Assembly: GCA_036250195.1 (NCBI GenBank)
Contig: JAVHZZ010000003.1
Span: forward strand, 91,122,918 to 91,186,917
DNA length: 64,000 nt
From: Mixophyes australis
Lineage: Eukaryota; Chordata; Amphibia; Anura; Limnodynastidae
Direction: 5' to 3'
The notes below the pieces were generated by a model. It had not been told where the DNA came from. It searched no databases and was given only the letters and a program-made list of their open reading frames with translations. The first letter of the stretch is position 1. Every line of letters starts with the position of its first letter. Positions 34,040-44,619 of the stretch are shown piece after piece. Made by a program: the position numbers and the translations under genes.

Positions 34040-34950
34040 GACCTTTTAGGGCATGAGTTCAACATATGAGTAGAGTCAGCGCAATAGATGCAGAGTCTAT
34101 TTTTCACTCGTCGCTCCCTCTCTTCAGATGTTAGTTTAGAACGTCCTACCTCAATGGGTTCTACTGGAGGTGGAAGATGACGAACTTGAGATGCTAAGCG
34201 AACAGACGCTTTGGAAGAAGTTACTCTTTCGGAATCTCTCTCACGAAACCTCATGTCTACACGGTGGCATAGAGAAATCCAGTCGTCCAAGGAGGAGGGT
34301 AACTCTTGTGAGGTCAGTGCGTCTTTGATCTTGTCGGCAAGACCCTGCCAGAAGGCAGCTATCAGCGTCTCAGTGTTCCATTGAAGCTCGGAGGCAAGAA
34401 TCCGAAATTGGATGACGTACTGGGCTACTGACCGGGATCCTTGGCGTAGTCGGAGAATACTGGAAGCCGCAGAGATAACACGACCAGGTTCGTCAAAAAT
34501 TCTTCGAAACGTAGAAATAAACATGGCACTAACTTCCAATAAAGGGTCATTTCTTTCCCACAGAGGGGAGGCCCATACGAGAGCCTGTCCAGAAAACAAA
34601 GAGATGAGATAGGCCACTTTAGAACGATGAGTAGAAAAGTTGTGAGGTTGAAGTTCGAAATGAATGGTACATTGGTTAAGAAAACCCCTACAGGTTTTCG
34701 GGTCTCCATCATACTTAGAGGGAGTAGGCAGGTGTAGCGTGGAAACGGTAGACACCTGGGATGGCACTGGGGAAGAAGAAGAAGGTACTGGAGGATCAAC
34801 AGTAGCTGCTACATTTTGCGCAGGGATTCCTCGGGAGGCTAAAGCCTGACAACATTGGAATAAATGTTGCTGTCGAACATCTTGTTCAATCCGAGTAACC
34901 AAGTACTGCAGGATCTCTTTAGCTGTTGGTTCCGATCCTGGGTCTGTCAT
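34021..34950 (-). CDS. gag: gag of chromovirus B
   Basis: 309 codons, open from ATG to stop. The N-terminal third is Ser/Pro-rich and follows a Gln-rich helix. The core has TPSKYDGDPKTCRGFLNQC through KVAYLISLFSGQALVWASPLW and FRRIFDEPGR...RLRQGSRSVAQY, the standard retrotransposon gag domain. A CCHC knuckle (CIYCADSTHMLNSC) lies at 287-300. The start is 13 nt after the 5' LTR. Gag would assemble the cytoplasmic particle and package RNA. It is the only undamaged gene of B, possibly by chance. Confidence 0.9.
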   Translation of the reverse strand: MTDPGSEPTAKEILQYLVTRIEQDVRQQHLFQCCQALASRGIPAQNVAATVDPPVPSSSSPVPSQVSTVSTLHLPTPSKYDGDPKTCRGFLNQCTIHFELQPHNFSTHRSKVAYLISLFSGQALVWASPLWERNDPLLEVSAMFISTFRRIFDEPGRVISAASSILRLRQGSRSVAQYVIQFRILASELQWNTETLIAAFWQGLADKIKDALTSQELPSSLDDWISLCHRVDMRFRERDSERVTSSKASVRLASQVRHLPPPVEPIEVGRSKLTSEERERRVKNRLCIYCADSTHMLNSCPKRSGNARP

Positions 34951-34963
34951 GGCCTGATCTTAC
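34951..34963 (-). promoter_or_regulatory. 13-nt leader between 5' LTR and gag, element B
   Basis: GTAAGATCAGGCC lies between the LTR end and the gag ATG. A normal primer-binding site starts TGG, complementary to a tRNA CCA end; none is present. Element C has a leader of the same length with similar sequence. Confidence 0.6.
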
Positions 34964-36361
34964 TGTCACGGGCACTAGGAGTTTTTATTGACATCACCTA
35001 CCTTTGAGGATTACCATATACCCCATAGTGGTGGTGGACTTTATTTGGTGTTGTACGTTATTATGCCATGTTTTTTCTTTGTCTCTTTCTTTATCATGTA
35101 CCTCGTAGGACGAGAGGATTGAGGAGATACATTCCTCTGTTTTTGAGGTTCTCTGTGAGTCAAAGACGGAAGCGCCAGTGTACGTACCATTCTGTGTATT
35201 ACTAGGAGTTCTGCCCAGGATTCACCAGTTGATAATGCTTACCAGAGGGGCGGGGTTTACACAGCGGTCTTCTGGACAGTAGGGTGAATAGTAGGAACGT
35301 ATATAACAGCAGATGGAGAGAAAATGCCAATGGAATAGATGAGAGTCAGTGACTTGCAGCTATACTGGTAGGAGAGTCAGCGACTTGCAGCTGTACTGGT
35401 AGGAGAGTCAGCGACTTGCAGCTGTAGTGGAACGGCAGGTCTCAACCAAGGAGAGCAGAGTGGACGTGAACAGGTGAAGGGAGGTAACGGGAGAGTCAGT
35501 GGTCTGCGGATAGCAAGTTGTACCACTGCTGTGATGAGAAGACTTGTCCAGGTGCAGGTAGGTAACGAGAGAGTCAGTGGTCTGCGTATAGCAAGTTGTA
35601 CCACTGCTGTGAAGGAAAGACTTGTCCAGGTGCAGGTAGGTAGCGGGAGAGTCAGTGGTCTGCGTATAGCAAGTTGTACCACTGCTGTGATGAGAAGACT
35701 TATCCAGATGCAGGTAGGTAGCGGGAGAGTCAGTGGTCTGCGTACAGCAAGTTGTACCACTGCGAGGAGGTGAGGACTTGTCCAGGTGCGGATAAGTGGA
35801 TTAGTGATAAGAGTCTATAACTGTATAAATACAATTGGAGAGCAGAGGAGCTAGTCCCAAACAGATATGCAGCGTCACAGCTAATAGTCTATAGCGGGTA
35901 TGGATACCGCTGCTGAGTAGAGAAGCTTGTCCAAAGCGGATATGCAGGCACAGCAGGAGAGCTGAGAGAATATAGCGGGTATGGGAACCGCAGGTGAGCA
36001 GAGCAGGTAATCCAGCAGACAGCTGAAGACACAAGCAAGACACAGGAGTCAGTAGCGGGTATGGGAACCGCCGATGAGCAGAGCAGGTAATCCAGCAGGA
36101 AACTGAAGATACGAGCAGGACACAGGAGACACCTTAAGAGACTCACAGGGAATGAGACTCAAGATCAGGCAACGATACAATGGCCACAGGTGTCTTAAAT
36201 AGGGAGAGGTGACTGATCCACCAATTAGGCTAAAAGCAAGTTCATGGATGCTGCGCATGCGCAGTCCATTAAGATGACGGACGGCCGCGGCTCAGGACAG
36301 GCGCCGGCAGGAAGGATAGAGACGCACCAGCGCAGAGGCACTCACGGTCCGGTGAGTGACA
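34964..36361 (-). repeat. 5' LTR of chromovirus B
   Basis: 1398 bp including a 218-bp insertion. Without the insertion and its 9-bp duplication the LTR is about 1171 bp, with four copies of the 78-bp-type unit (about 35496-35765) and fewer copies of the second array than the 3' LTR. Ends TGTCA/TGACA as in the partner. A TATA-like CTATTTAAGACA lies near 36196-36204. Confidence 0.9.
34983..35200 (-). mobile_element. 218-bp insertion inside the B 5' LTR
   Basis: The segment is absent from the other LTR and is flanked by the 9-bp direct repeat ACTAGGAGT (34974-34982 and 35201-35209). It begins TTTTATTGAC on the plus strand, so in minus orientation it would end in an A-rich tail (GTCAATAAAA). This pattern fits a LINE-driven insertion (truncated LINE or SINE). 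No coding motif is visible in 218 bp. Confidence 0.8.
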
Positions 36362-36366
36362 TTGCC

Positions 36367-39345
36367 CTTCCGTTCCGCTAATCCTGGGTCATCCATGGCT
36401 CCACCTCCATAATCCTCTGATCGACTGGAATCTTGGAGAAATTACCCGTTGGAGTACTCACTGTTCTCAAAATTGTTTTGCCATGTCTCTTCGGCTCCTG
36501 CAGACGCTTCCTGATCAACTGCCTTCTGCGTATCGTGAATTTCAGGACGTGTTTTCCAAGAAGGTGGCTGATTCTCTACCTCCACATAGAGACTTCGATT
36601 GTGCCATTGATCTATTTCCAGGATCCAAGTTGCCCAAAGGAAGGTTATACTCCCTTTCTGGCCCTGAGACTAAGGCAATGCAAGATTATGTGGAGGAAAA
36701 CTTGCAGAAAGGGTTCATCAGACCTTCAAAGTCTCCTGCAGGAGCAGGGTGTTTTTTCGTGTCCAAAAAGGATGGTAGTCTACGCCCGTGCATCGACTAT
36801 CGTGGCTTGAACAAGATCACCATCAAAAATACATATCCGATTATGCTCATCTCTGTCCTGTTTGACCAGTTGATGGATGCTACCATATACACCAAGATTG
36901 ATCTCTGTGGTGCCTATAATCTCATACGCATCAGGGAAGGCGATGAGTGGAAGACGGCCTTCAACACTCAATCTGGCCATTTTGAGTATTTGGTCATGCC
37001 ATTCGGCCTGTGTAATGCGCTTGCAGTCTTCCAGGACCTCATTAACGAGGTACTCCGTGAGTCCCTGGGTCATTTTGTGGTGGTGTATCTGGATGACATC
37101 CTGATTTATTCTCAGTCTCTCCCTCAACACCGTGATCATGTCAAACAGGTCCTGCTTAAACTCAGAGAACATCATCTCTTCGCCAAGCTTGAAAAGTGCG
37201 AAATTCGATGTCAAGAGAGTGTCATTCCTAGGATACAAAATTTCTCCCGATGGGTTTTCTATGGATCCTAATAAAGTCCAAGCCATCCTGGAGTGGGTAC
37301 GTCCCACGAATCTGAAAGCGATCCAAAGATTCTTGGGCTTCGCAAATTACTATCGGAGATTCATTCAGGATTTTTCTGATCTTGTGGCTCCCATCACTGC
37401 TTTCACCCGCAAAGGGGCAGATCCTTGTAATTGGTCACCGGAGGCCATTGCATCATTCAAAGCTCTTAAAAGAGCGTTCACTACTGCTCCGGTCCTCAAG
37501 CATCCTAATCCACAGTTGCCATTTATTCTGGAAGTGGATGCCTCTGAAGTAGGCGCTGGTGCTCTCTTATCCCAGAGGGACTCTGGTGATCGTAAGGTGC
37601 ACCCATGTGCTTTCTTCTCCCGCAAGTTTTCGTCTGCCGAAGTCAACTATGATGTGGGCAATCGGGAACTTCTGGCAATCAAGTGGGCGTTCGAGGAGTG
37701 GCGCCACTGGCTTGAGGGAGCAGTTCATACAATTTCAGTCCTCATTGATCACAAGAACCTGTTGTACATTGTATCTGCCAAACAATTAAACTCCAGACAA
37801 GCTCGATGGGCCTTATTCTTTACCCGTTTCAACTTTGTTCTAACCTACAGACCCGGTTCTAAGAATACCAAGGCGGATGCTTTGTCCAGGAGCTTTCTAC
37901 CTCATCAATTACCCACTGGTGAACCCACCACCTATCATCCCGGCTTCAATCATTCACGCTGAGTTGACCCAGGATTTAGGAAACACCATACGTCAATTTC
38001 AGAAAATAGCCATTTCTGAAACACCTTCGGGACGCCTTTTTGTTCCAGTGCATCTTCGCAGAGCGGTTTTCTCTGAGGCCCATGAGAACAAATCGGCGGG
38101 GCACCCGGGTATCTCCAAAACCCTTGAAATTCTTGCACGTTCTGTATGGTGGCCTTCCTTGTCCTTGGATGTGGAGAGCTTTGTCCGCACCTGTGAAGAT
38201 TGCGCAAAAAACAAAACTTCCAGAATCTCTCCGTCAGGTCCACTTATGCCTTTGTCCCCGCCTATGAAACCCTGGACACATCTGTCAATGGATTTTTATT
38301 GTGGATCTGCCACATTCTTCAGGAAACAACACAATTTGGGTAATAGTGGATCGTTTCAGTAAAATGTCCCATTTTGTTCCACTGACCAAACTCCCTAGCG
38401 CTCAGGATCTGGCTGTGCTATTTGTACAACATGTTTTCCGTCTTCATGGCTTACCCATTGATATTGTTTCCGACCGGGGTTCCCAGTTTGTGGCCTAATT
38501 CTGGAAGTCCTTCTGCAGTCTTCTGGGGATTAACATCGGTCTCTCCTCAGCCTATCATCCTCAATCTAACGGACAGACTGAGAGAGTGAACCAGTCGTTG
38601 GAACAATTTCTACATTTCTACATCACAGAATTTCAAGACAATTGGTCATCATTGCTTCCGTGGGCTGACTTTGCATACAATAACGCATCTCACTCTTCCA
38701 CCCGAATCTCTCCATTTTTCTGTAATTTTGGCTTCCATCCAAGATCCAATTCATTAGCATCCCTCAACTATTCTGCTCTTCGGGAGATCCGTTCCACAGC
38801 TTCATACCTTAAAACCGTTTGGAAGAAAGTCCACACTGCACTATTATGGGCCTCGTTCCAGTCAAAAAAAAATTCTGACCGTCATCGGTTCATTTAAGGT
38901 GGGGCAAAAAGTCTGCTTATCCACCCGCAATATCAAGCTCAAACAGCCCTGCAAAAAACTGGGCCCTAGAATTATTGGCCCATTCCTGAGCATCAAAGAG
39001 GTCAATCCTGTCGCCTTCAGGCTAAAGCTTCCTCAGTCACTTAGGATGCCGAATGCTTTCCATTGTTCTCTACTGAAGCCTGCTATCCCTGCACGTAAGT
39101 CTAGGCTTCGTTACTTACGCAGATCTCAGCCTTTCATCCCAGAGGGCCACAGGAAATTCCTGGTGGAGTATATTCTGGACTCTAAAAAGGTCCAGGGGCA
39201 AATCCACTTCTTAGTTCAGTGGAAAGATCGTGGCCTGGAGGAAAGATCCTGGATTCCGTGGAGACGCTTACACGCCCGCAAACTCATTGAAGAATTTTTC
39301 AGACAATTCCGCAGAAAACCTGGTTGTCGGGGTCCCTTGACCCCT
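36367..39345 (+). pseudogene. pol: pol of chromovirus A: linker, RT, RNase H, integrase, chromodomain
   Basis: Continues the protease split at 29328. RT at 36483-37271 keeps the [16 protein letters not shown] and [11 protein letters not shown] motifs. RNase H/RT thumb at 37132-37962 has [19 protein letters not shown] and KADALSR. Integrase pieces follow at 37877-38362 (HPGISKTLEIL, CEDCAKNK), 38301-38498 ([15 protein letters not shown]) and 38586-38897. A chromodomain (VEYILDSKKVQGQIHFLVQW) lies in 38899-39345. Frames change near 37200, 37900, 38300 and 38890, and a TAG interrupts integrase near 38496. The gene is dead. Confidence 0.92.
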
Positions 39346-39362
39346 CCTCAAGGGGTGGATAC

Positions 39363-39954
39363 TGTTACTCACCGCGGCGGTACTCACCGCTGCCGCGACT
39401 CGTCTCCTGGTCTCCCCGAAGTTCCGGCCGTCACCTTGACTACTGGGATGTCACTTCTGGCCGTGACCCGGCCGTTGCCAAGGCAACGGTCGGACGCTTC
39501 CTCCGCAGCACAGCGTCCCAGCTTAGCCTCCCTGCCGGTTATAGCTTCCAGATTCCTGTGTTGCTGCCTGCTGCTGTATTCCTGTACTCCTGGTGTTAAG
39601 CCTTTGGATTGTTGCCTGTCGTGTATGACCCCTGCCTGTCTTCTGGATTTGTCTTTTGCCTGTGCCCTTGACCTTTTGGCTTATATCACCGTTTCTGCTG
39701 ATCTGCTCCTGACCTCGACCCCTGGCGTGTTTCCTGACGATTCTTCCTAGCAAGTGACCCCTGACCTCGGCCTGTTCCTTGGATTTTCTGTCTGCCATTA
39801 CCCTCTGCTTCTGGGTTCCCCGCAACTGGTACACATCACACAACCCTCTGTAGTCTACAGCCAAGTCTGTCCCCACCACTAGGGGCTCCAGTGAACACCA
39901 AACTGTCAGAGTAGACTCCGGGTGGTGTTGTACTGGTTGGAGGGGTTCCTGACA
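39363..39954 (+). repeat. 3' LTR of chromovirus A, internally deleted
   Basis: 592 bp beginning TGTTACTCACCGCGGCGG and ending GGGGTTCCTGACA. It has GTTGCCAAGGCAAC (39474-39487), a perfect X-box-like palindrome. Compared with the 5' LTR it lacks about 150 bp between CAGCACAGCGTCCC and CTTAGCCTCCCTGCC, which includes the ATTGG and TATA-like boxes. Its 3' part carries long open frames by composition only. Confidence 0.9.
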
Positions 39955-40189
39955 GTTGTAGCGTGCATATAAGAAGAAGAAAAGTGCCAGTGATTAATCC
40001 AATGGAAATAGCAGATAATAGTGCACACAGTGCAATTCCAGATGTAGGTGTTAAAATTTGCATCTTCAAAACCTGCAGGTGAAAAGCCTTGAAAATAACT
40101 TTATGTTCTGTGTAATAGTGATGAATCAATAATCCGAAAGTCCAAGCTCAAAAAAAGGGAATGAAAAAACAGTGTATTCCATTTAAAAA

Positions 40190-40986
40190 TGTAAAAATCC
40201 AGGGCCACGATAATTGCAATCCCCAAACCGGGTAAGGACCCCACAATCTGTTCAAATTACTGTCCCGTATCTCTATTAAATACAGATATCAAAATATTCA
40301 TTAAAGTGCTTGCAAACAGGTTGAATCCACTCCTCCTTAGTCTCATCCACCCCAATCAGGTGGGTTTTGTCCTATCCAGGCAGACTCTAGACAACACCCA
40401 AAGGGTCAATGACTAAATTCATCTTATCAACAAATTGAAGGTCCAGTACTTACGAAGAAGGACTTTGATAGGTTCTCCTGGTTGTAAATGGCTCTCACCC
40501 TCCAGAGATTCAGTTTTGCAGGCAGATTCTTGAAGGCTTTTGGAGCCTTTTATCGCAACACCTCTGCCTTGGTCCTTACTAACTAGACAGAGCTGCACTA
40601 GACAGAGCTGCCACCTTTCACCCTTACTCTATACTCTAGTCATTTAAACCCTGGCATGCCAGATCCGTGCCAATCCAGATATCTCTGGCATTACCACTGC
40701 TTTCACTGAATATAAAATATCATTATTCACGGATGACGTTCTGCTTACTCTCACCAAACCCTTAGTCTCAGTTCCCAACCTATTCCAGGGGCAGCACGGT
40801 GGCTAAGTGGTTATCACTTCTGCCTCACATCGCTGGGGTCTTAAGTTCAATTCCCGACCATGGCCTTATCTGTGTGGAGTTTGTATGTTCTCCCCGTGTT
40901 TGCGTGGGTTTCCTCCAGGTGCTCCGGTTACCTCACTCCCACAAAACATACTAGTAGGTTAATTGGCTTCTATCAAAATTGACCCT

Positions 40987-41021
<35 letters not shown>

Positions 41022-41575
41022 GTTAGGAAATGTAGACTGTAAGCTCCAATGGGGCAGGGACTGATGTGAATGATTTCTCTGTACAGCTCTGCGGAATCAG
41101 TGACATTATATAAATAAATGGTGATGATGATGATGACTTTGGGGCATTCTTGGAATATTTGATTAACAACAGCAAATCTGAGGCACTGCCCTTCCACTTA
41201 CCTGGCCTTATTAAACAGCTTCTTAAGCTCAACTTTAACTTCCAATGTAGGACGTACTCAATAACGTATCTGGGGTTAACGTTCACAAAGTTGTATGACC
41301 TCTTTTATAAAGCAAATTTCCCACCCCTGATCCATAAACTCAAACAAGACCTCCTCCATTGGCGGAAACACTTCTTGTCATGGATCGGCAGAGTTAAGAC
41401 CATTAAGATGACTGTACTACCTAAATTTCTCTACCTTTTCCAGACCCTGGACGTCCCGATACCGCCCCAGACTCTCTCAACTCTTCAGGCCTCCCGTACC
41501 AATTTTTTTGTAATGACCGCAGGCTCAGGATTCGTTGGGACCTACTGGCTAGACCCTCGGTGTCAGGTGGCCTTG
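40190..41575 (+). pseudogene. L1 ORF2 reverse transcriptase fragment
   Basis: Readable pieces are ATIIAIPKPGKDPT, SNYCPVSLLNTDIKIF and ANRLNPLLLSLIHPNQVGF (RT fingers), then LFTDDVLLT at 40723-40749, where L1 elements have a (F/Y)ADD catalytic box. After the SINE follow YLGLTFTKLYDLF, LLHWRKHFLSWIGRVKTIKM and LPKFLYLFQTLDVPIP. This succession is diagnostic of L1-clade LINEs, probably the Tx1/L1 group of amphibians. Frames are broken and the catalytic Ala is replaced by Thr. Further C-terminal sequence (IPMVRHMLSVWDS) lies at 42561-42840. Confidence 0.88.
40789..41136 (+). mobile_element. tRNA-derived SINE inserted in L1
   Basis: Head GGCAGCACGGTGGCTAAGTG with A-box-like TGGCTAAGTGG, B-box-like AGTTCAATTCC (40844-40854), a (TC)n run at 40990-41018 and an L2-like tail CTCTGCGGAATCAGTGACAT ending in GATGATGATGATGA. 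It splits the L1 frame between VPNLFQ and FGAFLEYLI. Confidence 0.9.
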
Positions 41576-41580
41576 TATTG

Positions 41581-42204
41581 TGTCACACATTACACCAGCT
41601 AACCTACATTTTGGTCACTGTTCTTACCTGTTTCCCTTGGTTCTCACTCCCTGCATTCACTTGCTGGTCTGAACTGAGCATGCGCACACCTGGTCTTTTC
41701 AAAACTTCCTACATTCTCTTGATTGGCTAATTGCCTGCCAGCTCTGTCTATTTAAAGTAACTGCTTCTCTACTAAGTTGTCAGATCTTCAGGTCTCCTTA
41801 CCTGTTAGGATGCTCTTCTCTCTGGTTCCATCTGCATATCGGTATCCTGTGTTACCTGTTCCACGATCAAGACCTGTAGTATTATTGCTAGAACTTCGTG
41901 ACTCATAATCAATCCTGTTCACAGCTATTCGCTTTCTAAAGACCTCAACGCTTCAGTTCACTGTCATTTATCTGAACCTCTGCATTTATCGTCCAGCAGT
42001 CCTGCTCCACTCCACAGTTCCATCTCACCCTGCTCTAATCCTCATTAGAGGACCGTGACCTTTGGCTTGAAAGCAGCTAAGTCCATATTCCCTTGCGGGG
42101 ATCCCTGGTGAATACCTCTCTACCAATAGACTCCGCACCTCTCTGGGGGTAAGTCTATCTAGAGCGGGGCTTCGAGGCCTATTCCAAACTCAGGCTCCAT
42201 GACA
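41581..42204 (+). repeat. solo LTR of a Ty3/Gypsy element
   Basis: 624 bp starting TGTCACACATTACACC and ending CTCCATGACA, flanked by TATTG on both sides (41576-41580 and 42205-42209). A TATA-like CTATTTAAAG lies near 41749. The 3' part (TTGCGGGGATCCCTGGTGAA then ACTCCGCACCTCT) resembles the same region in the LTRs of element C, so it belongs to a related family. No internal region is present, as left by LTR-LTR recombination. Confidence 0.9.
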
Positions 42205-42248
42205 TATTGTCTCTGTTCTGTAGATACTACTAAACCGCTCACCTTAGC

Positions 42249-42560
42249 CACTCTAAAATTATTTCCTTTTAAGAAAATTGACAAAGGTTCTCGATATGCA
42301 AATGTGAATACATAGGTGCAAGCCCTATTTACACTTTCGGGAATGGCCCCAGTGCAAACACTTTGTACCACCATGCGGTCTGAGATGGAAATAATAAAAG
42401 TACATGAGTAGCGCTTATAAATTTGCATTCACATTTGCATGCACACTTACATCTGATTGTAGAAAAGGCATCCCATTACCTATGAGGTTTAAAAATCAAT
42501 TTGTTTTGTGAAGGGAAAAGGCTCTATGACCCTTTGTGAAAACAGGTATGCGCAATATCC
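42249..42560 (+). repeat. dispersed repeat R, copy 1
   Basis: 312 bp from CACTCTAAAATTATTTCC to GCGCAATATCC, matching 52722-53035 with few differences. It has no inverted termini, no A-rich tail and no frame. Here it interrupts the L1 relic, so it is mobile or was moved. Confidence 0.85.
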
Positions 42561-42861
42561 TGGCACATTGACCTGTGCTTTAAGCGGAGGGTCGAACTTG
42601 AGAAAGGTATACTCACCACCAGCTTGCTGGAGTTTTTGTCCTGGCTCCCCAGACTGCACCATCCTGCTTCAGTCTACGCTATCCCCATGGTGCGCCACAT
42701 GCTCTCTGTGTGGGATTCCGTGAATAAGAACTCTCCACCACTCAGAACACCCCTCTCCACTCACCCCAATATGGGATCACCCTCTCTTTCCATCTGGCCA
42801 AGAGTCCGGTGTGGCTTCGGAGTGGAGAGCTGCAGCAATCACACGCTTCCACAAAGTCTTT

Positions 42862-42897
42862 CTATGAGGAAGTCACTAATTAGTGACAAAACGCATC
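42862..42897 (+). ncRNA. degenerate hammerhead-like motif
   Basis: CTATGAGGAA, an 8-bp perfect stem GTCACTAA/TTAGTGAC, then AAAACGCATC. Hammerheads need CTGATGA, stem II and GAAA. Each box is one change or gap away from the rule here, so it is not catalytic as it stands. The sequence that follows resembles the 5' region of Penelope-like elements, whose terminal repeats often encode hammerheads. Confidence 0.4.
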
Positions 42898-44211
42898 AGT
42901 GATTGGTAATTTACAAGTTATCTATACCGTGGCCCACGAAATCGGAGGACTAAAAAATTCCAACGGACACTGTCAATCCCAGCTGCCTATGTGATCTCAA
43001 GGAGAACACATCCAAGCACTCTCTGGACTGATATACTGAGAGGAAAGTAATACGGAGCAATCTAATTAATATCGTGGAGTGTGACAGTGCTGTTAGGGTT
43101 AGAGTTATTTGCATATTCATTTAAGGGTGATAGTCAATTGTCTACAGATCCTTTTGGGCTGCAGTGAAGAAAGAACTTCTTTTCCTTGCTATTTAGGCAG
43201 GAATAAACATTCATTATTTGATTTTTCAAGGACCACAGGTGTGCTGGCCACCTGTTATTGGTCTTTGACTGCACATTAATCACTTCCCGAATAAGCGAGG
43301 AGAACTGTAGCATAAACATATGGTCTATGATACAGGTTTTTGAATCAAGTTTAATATTTGATATAGTGCAATAAATGAAAATTGGTCTCAGATATATTTT
43401 AGATTTTTTTTTATTATATGTGTTTTTTGTTGTAGTTCAGATTAAGTGTTTTTAAATAAAGTTTTTGCATGTGCAACGTAGGTATTTATGATTATATTTC
43501 TGCCATATTTCATATATTCAGAATATACACATTTTTTATCACTATTTATTATTTTTGGCACCCCCGATTATTGTTTATCACCCTCACTTTGACCCCTGCC
43601 AATCTCCTCTTGTGTGCCCTCTTCCCCCATATTAACAAAGCCATTGATAAGCTGATCTTGCACATCTCCTGTGTGGCAAAGTTTGTTAGCTTGCAATTGG
43701 AAAAAAAGCAATCTCCCCTCGTGTAGGGAGGTATTCAACCGCATTTGGTTTGTGTCCCGAATGAAATATATCACTAGTCTCCAGAACAACAAAGTGGCTT
43801 CCTTTTTACAAAGTCTGGAGAGATTGGTACTCACACCACACAACCCCACTGCCTGGCAACTCTTTCTACTCTCACTCACCACCCTGTACCCATTCCCTCC
43901 TCCCTTACACTACTGCCCCTCACTTCCAGGTACTTCTCCCTGCACCCTTGCCCCATGGCAAAGGTGTAGCAGGTTAGATGTAAGGCACACGTCTCACCCC
44001 ATCTCTGTCTTTTTTCAGTCCGCTGAAGTGACCTGGTACACCACCTCCTGTGATATGCCTGATAAGCTGAGCCGTTCTGTTTCGAACAAGTCTTTTGCAC
44101 CATGCCTGTTATAATGCCATGCTAGTTTGTTTACTGTTAATCTTCAAATTTCATAAAGAGATTTAGAAAAACGTAACAATAAGATGACATTTATAAGGTC
44201 CCATCGTCAAC
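42898..44211. other. non-genic stretch after the hammerhead-like motif
   Basis: Probably contains Penelope-like untranslated sequence near 42900-43130. Several short frames at 43470-44110 show no motif. No RNA gene or repeat border was found. Confidence 0.4.
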
Positions 44212-44345
44212 ATCATCATTTATTTATATTGTGCCGGCAAATTCTGTAGCGCTTTACAGTTGGGAACAAACAGTGATAAAACGATACTATGTAATACATA
44301 AAGACAAAGAGGTAGGAGTTTATAAGTTTGCGGGCAAACTTACTA
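44212..44345 (-). repeat. L2/CR1-type LINE or SINE tail
   Basis: On the minus strand the tail reads CTGTAAAGCGCTACAGAATT followed by TGCCGGCACAATATAAATAAATGATGATG, the usual 3' end of L2-like LINEs and the SINEs that use them. The body upstream is short and unassigned. Confidence 0.65.
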
Positions 44346-44619
44346 TCTACTGGAATCTATCTATGGTCCCATTCACCATTCATAAAATGAATAACTCATA
44401 TTAAATCAATCCACCATTTTTCATGGAGTAAACCAAAAAAACTTTCTTTATTCAAAAATAAATATAAAAAAAATATGGTGCAGTATTTTCTACTGAAATG
44501 ATTATTGTATGGGAAAAAAATTGGATACAAATCAGATACAAGAATAGGATGCAAGTCAGCATATAAATAGAGAACCAAAGTCCCAGCGGCAAATTGTCCT
44601 AAGGCATCCTACTGGTAAA

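Larger units (their letters stand above)
29329..36361 (-). mobile_element. Ty3/Gypsy chromovirus B (nested in A)
   Basis: 7033 bp on the minus strand with LTRs 29329-30740 and 34964-36361, TGTCA...TGACA ends and a 5-bp duplication TTGCC (29324-29328 and 36362-36366). It has gag, protease, RT, RNase H, integrase and chromodomain. Several frameshifts and a stop have broken pol while gag is open. The LTRs differ in tandem-repeat number, substitutions and a 218-bp insertion, so B is younger than A but much older than C. Confidence 0.95.
27697..39954 (+). mobile_element. Ty3/Gypsy chromovirus A (old, interrupted by element B)
   Basis: LTRs at 27697-28434 and 39363-39954 both start TGTTA and end in a TTCCTGAC motif. 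The 5-bp direct duplication GTTGT flanks the whole (27692-27696 and 39955-39959). The order gag, protease, RT, RNase H, integrase, chromodomain is that of Ty3/Gypsy chromoviruses. Element B interrupts it at 29329-36361 inside the protease region. All genes are damaged and the LTRs are strongly diverged, so this is the oldest Gypsy layer here. Confidence 0.93.
40190..42840 (+). mobile_element. L1-type LINE ORF2 relic with three nested insertions
   Basis: Blocks of L1 RT run in order: 40190-40788, 41137-41575, about 42205-42248 and 42561-42840. They are interrupted by a SINE (40789-41136), a solo LTR (41581-42204) and a 312-bp repeat (42249-42560). Removing the insertions brings the L1 blocks back into consecutive order. 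Neither the 5' end nor a poly-A end is seen. Confidence 0.85.

Noticed and set aside
39363..39750. Coding continuation of the A chromodomain frame into a 283-codon protein
   Set aside because: The frame runs into the 3' LTR, whose pyrimidine-rich sequence happens to be open; the biological end is near 39345.
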